From Arenicola marina (Eukaryota; Annelida; Polychaeta; Arenicolidae), in NCBI GenBank assembly GCA_964019135.1, contig OZ025249.1, positions 10,218,039-10,282,038 of the forward strand: DNA of 64,000 bases, given 5' to 3'. Positions 60,201-64,000 of this stretch are shown piece after piece (the first letter of the stretch is position 1; each line of letters opens with the position of its first letter). A program made the translations under genes and the position numbers. The notes under the pieces were generated by a model. It was given only the letters and a program-made list of their open reading frames with translations. It was not told where the DNA came from and ran no database searches.

Positions 60201-61832
60201 ACCAACGGCACGCACTTCGACTACGACCAGCGGCCGCGCGTGCTCACTCACGACGTGCTGCTGCTGGACCAGCGGGCGCTGACGAGCGCGGCGGCCGAGG
60301 CCAGCAAGCAGACGTCCGCCCACGGGCTCGACCCCACCCCGCTTGCTCAACGACTCTACACCTCAGAGCCACAGATATCATCTGCCATTGCTCAACAACA
60401 CGCCAAAATGAAATTGTTGGGTCAGGGCGGCGGCGGCGGCGGCGGCGGCGGTGGCCCTGGCGCCAACAGCAGCCACCACCACGCCCTGCCCCCGCGCCGG
60501 CTGAGCACCGGGCTGACGTCATCGCACGCGTCCGGATCAACGTCTGCGTCGGCGTCGGCGGCGAGCACCCCGGTCACCATGGCAACCATGGAGCTGGACG
60601 CCCCGCCGCTGCATGCCCGGGGGGCGGGTGGCGGCGGGGGTGTTGGGGGCAACGGCGGCCACGTGGCGCAGTCATTACCCTGCATAGCCCACGTGACTGC
60701 CTCGTCGGACTCGCCGCCGGCCGTGGAGGGCCGCCTCGTCCCACGACTCGAGCCGGCCCAGACGGCGGGTTCGCCGGCGTCAGGGGCAACCAGTCCCCCC
60801 GACTACTACGACCACCCCCCGCTGCTCAGACTCTCTCGCTCGTCAGACCGTAGCGACCACGCATCCAACGCCAGTGACGACAGTGACGTAGGCGGCCATG
60901 GTGACGGCGACGGCGATGACCGTGACGGTGGCGGTGGCGGCCCCGGCCACGGCGCGTCTGATGACGTCACAGCTGCCGCACCCTCCCCCACCGTCCGGCC
61001 CTGCACGCACCCCGGGGATTGCCCGGGCCGGTCGGACGTCTTGGTGACGGTGGAACACTCGCCCGACTACTGTGACGCCGACGGTGACGAGACGCAGCCA
61101 CTGCTGAGCGGACGCCCCGAGCACTCTCACTCAGGTCGGTCGTCTCATTGGGAGTCAACCCCAAATAACAGTTCTCATCTCGTTAAGATTATGTTGTTTT
61201 TATATATCTTTGGATTTCTTTTCTTCCCTATACGTTTCTATGTTTTCTTTTAGAATCGACTTAATTTTCAACTACGATTAATGCGTGCTAAAAAGTGTTA
61301 TTTCTGACATATAAAGAATAAAATGACAAATAATAAGGTTAATATTAGTAATAATAAGATTATTAATGGTTATAATAATAATGGTAGTAACACCATTGCT
61401 AGTTGGACTAAGGTGTTGATTGGATTGCTGATGCACTACAGGTTCCGTGGATGGTCCAACATTATTTATCCTTCATATGCACAAAGGCGGCTTCAAAAAT
61501 GTCAACATTTCATTTCCTGTCTAGGTTCCTTGGAGCCCGGGGGCGGGGACTCCGCCCCGTTTGGCCAGATGGCAGTCTGCGACAACCACAGCAAGGTGAC
61601 GACGCTGCTCGTGCCGTGCCCGGACGGCTCGGCGGGCGGGGGCACCATTAGGCGCAGCTCCCTGCCGCTGCCCGAGATGAGGCGTGGCTCCGTGCCCTCC
61701 GCCAACCAAATGACGCGCCTCTCTCTAAAAGAGGAGACCCCGCTCCTCCAAGACCTCTTTCGACGCATCTCGCAAGACAAAAATAGCCGCCAGCAGCAGT
61801 CGGCCAACCGGGGATACAAGCAGATCCTATAG
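51140..61832 (+). CDS. PDE7: PDE7-type cAMP phosphodiesterase gene (exon span)
   Basis: Cyclic-nucleotide phosphodiesterase, predicted to hydrolyse cAMP to 5'-AMP. The identity rests on exon peptides that follow human PDE7 in order: [63 protein letters not shown] and KIQSGFM. The proton-donor His, the metal ligands (two His, two Asp), the Asn of CADICNP and the purine-clamping Gln of IQSGF are all visible. Exons join with matching phases to the TAG at 61830. With the exon at 31183 the product would be 1014 residues, catalytic core about 100-400. Vertebrate PDE7 is about 450-480 residues, so the roughly 600-residue tail is unusual. The start codon is not identified. The last coding exons carry a GC-rich bias. 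Family assignment is firm, the N terminus and any isoforms are not. Confidence 0.93.
51770..51912 (+). CDS. PDE7: PDE7 exon before the catalytic domain
   Basis: The acceptor is CTCTGCCGCAG and the donor AGG|GTAAGT. The 143-nt exon completes a phase-1 codon and ends in phase 0. The 3' half reads [17 protein letters not shown], which matches the N-(I/L)-LD-DY-GQA(K/R) segment preceding the PDE7 catalytic domain. Another frame is also open but would not join the next exon correctly. Confidence 0.8.
52405..52468 (+). CDS. PDE7: PDE7 exon, start of catalytic domain
   Basis: Acceptor CGATCTTTCAG, donor AATG|GTAAGT. The 64-nt exon encodes [21 protein letters not shown]. The G-x-W-(N/D)-F-(D/N)-IF motif is the conserved opening helix of PDE catalytic domains and is close to PDE7 (VGNWNFDIF). 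Confidence 0.92.
52469..53086 (+). other. PDE7 intron
   Basis: This is plain AT-rich sequence between canonical splice sites. No repeat or RNA gene was noted. Shorter introns of the gene without notable content are at 51227-51769, 51913-52404, 57647-58184 (apart from the duplicated exon end), 58248-58652, 58750-58938, 59020-59267 and 59414-59648. Confidence 0.7.
53087..53182 (+). CDS. PDE7: PDE7 exon, catalytic domain
   Basis: Acceptor CTTGCTTTTCAG, donor ATAA|GTAAGT. The 96-nt exon encodes [17 protein letters not shown] and IIKLMRCI, corresponding to the HLF-(x)-HGLI-(x)-F-LD-(x)-L-(x)-RF segment of PDE7. Entry and exit are phase 1. Confidence 0.9.
53861..54006. repeat. 35-bp repeat x4 with near-palindrome
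   Basis: Exact 35-bp spacing separates starts at 53861, 53896, 53931, 53966 and a partial copy at 54001. Each unit contains ATTTCCCATTATCATAATGG, whose CCATTAT and ATAATGG arms can pair. It lies in the intron, ending about 55 bp before the next exon's acceptor. Confidence 0.95.
54060..54160 (+). CDS. PDE7: PDE7 exon with HNxxHxxD metal site
   Basis: Acceptor GTGTGTTATAG, donor CAAG|GTCAGT, 101 nt. It encodes [20 protein letters not shown] then [26 protein letters not shown] carries the catalytic-acid histidine (first H of HNAVH) and one metal-binding histidine. This is the strongest PDE7-like exon. Confidence 0.96.
54161..54765 (+). other. PDE7 intron, AT-rich
   Basis: A (CATA)n run occupies about 54181-54204. 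It is followed by degenerate TAATGAAATAACATAG-like repeats to about 54485. A G-rich stretch lies at 54690-54712. No exon was seen. Confidence 0.75.
54766..54897 (+). CDS. PDE7: PDE7 exon with HDLDHPG motif
   Basis: Acceptor GGTTCTTGCAG, donor TACGAG|GTAAGT, 132 nt, phase 0 at both ends. It encodes [31 protein letters not shown] and [21 protein letters not shown] supplies the metal-binding His-Asp pair. The frame stays open past the donor for about 150 codons into the intronic minisatellite, and the first extra units add YEVATA and YEVSTA in frame. Confidence 0.96.
54892..55337. repeat. 16/18-bp minisatellite starting on the splice donor
   Basis: The first unit, TACGAGGTAAGTACAGCA (54892-54909), contains the last six exon bases and the donor of the preceding exon. 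Two more 18-bp units follow (54910 and 54928), after which the unit shrinks to 16 bp (TACGGTCAGTACAGCG) for about 24 copies. A final TACGAGGAGGACGCTATG leads into the 17-bp array. Confidence 0.97.
55338..57455. repeat. 17-bp minisatellite, about 124 copies
   Basis: Units are GGACGCTATATAACCGT and GGACGCTATATACACGT, with GCTATGTAACC and GGGCGC variants, more divergent after about 56850. One variant (CGTCGACGC) recurs 289 bp apart (17 units), showing a higher-order duplication. Together with the 16-bp array it fills nearly the whole 2575-bp intron 54898-57472. Many units carry TATATAA or the E-box CACGTG. Confidence 0.98.
57473..57646 (+). CDS. PDE7: PDE7 exon, SVLENHHW to ITKLK
   Basis: Acceptor GTCTGGTTGCAG, donor CTCAAG|GTATAT, 174 nt, phase 0 at both ends. 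It encodes [20 protein letters not shown] through [19 protein letters not shown], matching SVLENHHW and ILATDI-RQ-E in PDE7. Its 3' end and donor are repeated twice downstream (see the 81-bp repeat). Confidence 0.96.
57590..57836 (+). repeat. 81-bp triplication of an exon end plus donor
   Basis: Three copies with exact 81-bp spacing (the GGC-A/G-ACCGAC start at 57601, 57682 and 57763) each contain [17 protein letters not shown] or [17 protein letters not shown] coding sequence. Each ends at the same CTCAAG|GTATAT donor, at 57647, 57728 and 57809. Copies 2 and 3 are identical over the unit and differ from copy 1 at two bases, so the last duplication is recent. The frame is open through all three. 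Confidence 0.97.
58185..58247 (+). CDS. PDE7: PDE7 exon, short connector
   Basis: Acceptor TTTATCTGGCAG, donor CTGCAG|GTAATG, 63 nt, phase 0. It encodes [21 protein letters not shown], equal to the segment ending in (H/F)-(x)-LQ just before [10 protein letters not shown] in vertebrate PDE7. Confidence 0.92.
58653..58749 (+). CDS. PDE7: PDE7 exon with CADICNP motif
   Basis: Acceptor GTGGTCTTTCAG, donor CAAG|GTAGGT, 97 nt. It encodes [20 protein letters not shown] then [12 protein letters not shown]. The Asp of CADICNP is the fourth metal ligand. The following Asn contacts the base and is the cAMP-type residue. Confidence 0.97.
58939..59019 (+). CDS. PDE7: PDE7 exon with purine-binding Gln
   Basis: Acceptor TGTTTTCAG, donor TCAG|GTAAGC, 81 nt. 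It encodes [16 protein letters not shown] and [10 protein letters not shown]. The Gln of KIQSGF is the invariant residue that clamps the purine. Confidence 0.95.
59268..59413 (+). CDS. PDE7: PDE7 exon, end of catalytic domain
   Basis: Acceptor GGTTTGGCAG, donor CCAAG|GTACAG, 146 nt. It encodes [16 protein letters not shown] and then [18 protein letters not shown] and [14 protein letters not shown]. This matches FM-(x)3-V-PLF-EW in PDE7 and ends about where vertebrate PDE7 proteins end. Confidence 0.94.
59649..61134 (+). CDS. PDE7: PDE7 large exon, C-terminal tail
   Basis: Acceptor TTTGTGTTGTAG, donor TCAG|GTCGGT, 1486 nt, in frame with the catalytic exons. It begins [13 protein letters not shown] with a long Glu run. 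It is then low complexity: Gly runs, Pro runs, Ser/Asp-rich parts. No domain is recognised. It contains RRHS (60003-60014), RRGS (60069-60080), RRYS (60108-60119) and RRLS (60495-60506). If the donor is not used the frame runs to a stop at 61251-61253, adding a hydrophobic end. The opposite-strand open frames are GC-bias by-products. Confidence 0.85.
61317..61322 (+). promoter_or_regulatory. Intronic polyadenylation signal candidate
   Basis: AATAAA lies 64 bp after the stop reached when the last intron is retained. It could serve a shorter isoform. The hexamer alone is weak evidence. Confidence 0.4.
61430..61523 (+). mobile_element. SINE remnant abutting the last exon acceptor
   Basis: GGTTCCGTGG, TTTATCCTTCATATGCACAA and AGGCGGC, then TCAACATTT, closely match the body of the SINE at 9185-9363. 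Its end passes directly into the polypyrimidine-AG acceptor of the terminal exon. Confidence 0.6.
61525..61832 (+). CDS. PDE7: PDE7 terminal coding exon
   Basis: Acceptor CATTTCCTGTCTAG, entry phase matching the 61134 donor, and stop TAG at 61830-61832. It encodes [15 protein letters not shown] to RGYKQIL. It contains RRSS (61650-61661), RRGS (61680-61691) and RRIS (61761-61772). No domain is recognised. Placement relies on phase, splice sites and similar motif style to the preceding exon. Confidence 0.8.
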
Positions 61833-62471
61833 AGAGGACGGGGAAGGTTGTCGTCACCTTGGAGATCAAAATAGCCAAAGTAATATAGAGACGAGATGCC
61901 TGCAATGACATTCCCCGCATACAGACATAAGAGTTTGCCATTTTTGAGATCAAAATAGCCGCCAAGAGTAGTGAAGCTGCTATCATATATAATATTATAT
62001 TATGATGTAATACAGAGAGATTCCTATCAGAGAAGTATGGTCACTACCTCTGAAGCCCAACAACCGTCGGCAACAGAGCCACTTGTGGATACAAACAGGA
62101 GTTTGAAGATGTGTCCGGGTAGAGATGTCAGCGGTCAGTGCCGTTTGAGACCCCACGTGACCAGGCGAAATGCTTCCATTCGGGGAGCAGAGCGCCAACG
62201 GCCACCGACACAGGTCACCGCGGAAGAGTTTTAAAAGAAACCGGTTCCAGCGGAAGGGGGCCAATCACGGATCAAACTGTTTTACGGTCCCTGGACAAGC
62301 GGCGGGCGTCGAGAAAATCATCTTCTAGGAGGTGAACAAGCTACATAGACCACTGAGCTACGATGAAGTGAAGAAAATATTCCTCTCGGTCCTCGTTTGG
62401 TCGAATTCGAATTCCGTTCAACATATACACCCCTGTCCGAAGATGATTAACAGGCCCTGCTTCTTACTGAA

Positions 62472-62695
62472 GCAGGTAAGTTGTCATGAAACAGGGTCCG
62501 GGTGTGTACGGATAGGCTCTCATGAAACAGTGTGTACAGATAGGCTATCAAGAAGCAGGATCCTGTTTGCGGATAGGCTGTCAAGAATCATGGTCTTTTG
62601 TGCAGATAGGCTGTCATGAAGCAGGGACCTCGTTGCGGATAGAAGCAGGGTCCGGTTGTGTACGCATAGGTTGTCATGAAAAAGCTATACAAAGG
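62472..62695. repeat. Degenerate ~38-bp repeat
   Basis: Five or six imperfect copies of GATAGGCTGTCATGAAGCAGG with GTGTGTAC-type spacers are visible. The copies differ by substitution and deletion. Confidence 0.85.
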
Positions 62696-63164
62696 CGGTG
62701 GGGGCTGTGTATTGAGAAACAGGTGGAGCACACCGTGAAATGCTGTGGCCACCATGTGACGGAGATGGAGCGGTTGTGTTATTTTAGAGTTTAGTGAGAT
62801 TGTTACTATTGTTTTACTTCTATCGGTTTGTTAAGTAAATTCGTTAACAGCCACATGAGTGAAACATTGCAGAACGCGCGAGCAATATGCAAATGTGTGA
62901 GTCATTGGCCGCTGTTGTTGCTGTTTCGACTGTTTCGAGTTCAGGTTCGCTAAGGTAGCTGTGTGAGCTCCCAGAAGTCCAGCTGCTTAGATGTTGGGCA
63001 TAAAATGCCATTGGCAGCAAATCTCATGTAAGAAGGGTAGTGGGTCACTATGAAATGCAGATGTTGCTTAAGAAGAGAAGAAGAAATGCTTGGGATCTTC
63101 AAGCCATCGTAATGTATAACTCACTATTATGACGTCTTACACCTGTCCAGCGACCTCTGTCCCA

Positions 63165-63345
63165 GTCAGGACCCCCCTAGAGGTCAGCTGGTGAGTGGGG
63201 GATGAGCACAGGTTCCAGCCCTGGCCTCTGCAGCTGTGGCATGTCTTTGCCAACTCCCATTTCATGGTCTCTTGCGCCCACTTTGAACTTCATGTGCACG
63301 AAAGTAGGACATTACTCAAACACCAGCATTTCATTTGATTTCTGC
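63165..63345 (+). mobile_element. Decayed SINE, second family
   Basis: A tRNA-like head with CAGGTTCCAGCCCTGG is followed by AACTTCATGTGCACGAAAGT and ACCAGCATTTCATTT, in the same order as at 9185-9363. Confidence 0.5.
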
Positions 63346-63472
63346 CTGAGACACCTATTCTAACGCTAGGCAATCTACTGTGTAAATCGACTTGTTCTTA
63401 TCGTTTTGCTGCACGAAACTTAACCGCCTTCTTTCTGCTTGATTAGAAGTGTATTTTTTTTAATATGGTGGC

Positions 63473-63478
63473 AATAAA
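63473..63478 (+). promoter_or_regulatory. PDE7: Polyadenylation signal candidate
   Basis: AATAAA in GGCAATAAATGC context is the first hexamer after the PDE7 stop codon and is followed by a TG-rich stretch (CTGTTGCCTGTAGG). It is the likely 3' end of the transcript. Confidence 0.45.
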
Positions 63479-63490
63479 TGCTGTTGCCTG

Positions 63491-64000
63491 TAGGAGATTA
63501 TATATTCCGTGAAGGATGCTGTGGTTTAGTTACAGCTAACTGTTGGAGCGGCGTTGGTGAGTTGACTAGGGATGGTGGACTACTCATGCTTAGGGGTAAT
63601 ACAGGGTATTGCTGTTACTGTTGAATTACAGAGTAACGAAAGGTCACGTGATTACTTTGGATGCCTTGAGCAAGATTGGTTCGGCGATGTTTTCATTGTT
63701 AAAGGGGAATTCAGTGTGGCTCAGTCTGGTGCACTCAATATAAACGGTCATCACCAAACGTTATTCCCCGTCGAATGAATATTGGTTCATGTTTACCTTC
63801 GTGATGATTTGTTTGGAACGCGATTCAGTTATGGTGCCAAGAGAAGCTTTTTTGGGAGGTTGAATTCTAGTAAATTAGTTTCTTGAAGATACAAATAAGC
63901 CCATGTGTAGTTTTATTTATGTTTCTGGGTAACTAAGCTCCATCACGATGCTCTCGCTTTGTTTGATAGACAATCCCCTTGTTGCTTGAGCAAGTTGTAC
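63491..64000. other. Downstream sequence, no gene seen
   Basis: No exon, repeat or RNA gene was recognised. Confidence 0.4.

Larger units (their letters stand above)
61833..63490 (+). other. Probable 3' UTR of the PDE7 gene
   Basis: I found no AATAAA between the stop and 63473. The next candidate is AATAAA at 63473-63478. A 3' UTR of about 1.65 kb is therefore inferred. It would include a repeat block and a SINE. A separate gene is not indicated. Confidence 0.45.

Noticed and set aside
59805..61130. Minus-strand open frames opposite the PDE7 tail exon
   Set aside because: GC-rich sequence removes stops on both strands. Splice sites and phase support only the + strand.

Overview
The window is animal nuclear DNA, not bacterial. 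Its one recognisable gene is split by introns with canonical GT-AG borders, tRNA-derived SINEs are scattered through it, polyadenylation signals are present, and there is no operon structure. The gene is a PDE7-type cAMP phosphodiesterase. A PDE7 gene, a pol III-type SINE ending in an AACC tail and very many minisatellites fit an invertebrate deuterostome or lophotrochozoan. I lean towards a mollusc-like marine invertebrate, but this rests on impression and not on a search.

The gene lies on the + strand. Twelve or thirteen phase-consistent exons run from 51140 to the stop at 61832, and one weaker upstream exon sits at 31183-31249. Joined, they give 3045 nt (1014 codons plus stop) with every codon phase matching. 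The catalytic core (HNxxHxxD metal site, HDLDHPG, CADICNP and the IQxGF glutamine) is complete. It is followed by an unusual, roughly 600-residue low-complexity C-terminal tail with seven RRxS motifs. The N-terminal start codon is not identified. A CRE-associated ATG at 49787 is one candidate alternative first exon.

Apart from the gene, the window is dominated by tandem repeats: about twenty arrays with units of 7 to 81 bp. The largest are a 49-bp array at 2.5-3.9 kb, a 36-bp array at 7.1-8.5 kb, a 15-bp array at 22.6-23.7 kb, a 33-bp array at 35.9-36.7 kb, a 36-bp array at 46.1-49.2 kb and a 17-bp array at 55.3-57.5 kb. Many long open frames in the window are by-products of stop-free units whose length is a multiple of three, and I do not call them genes. 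Interspersed elements include two copies of a 255-bp tRNA-derived SINE, several decayed copies of a second SINE family, and two probable LINE 3' ends.

The most interesting signal is the link between tandem repeats and splice donors inside the PDE7 gene. The exon ending at 54897 has its last six bases and its donor as the first unit of a minisatellite that then fills the intron. The exon ending at 57646 has its 3' end plus donor triplicated as an 81-bp unit. Both duplications keep the reading frame. Other points are the PKA/14-3-3-like motif series in the tail and a possible retained-intron isoform ending in a hydrophobic segment next to an intronic polyadenylation signal.
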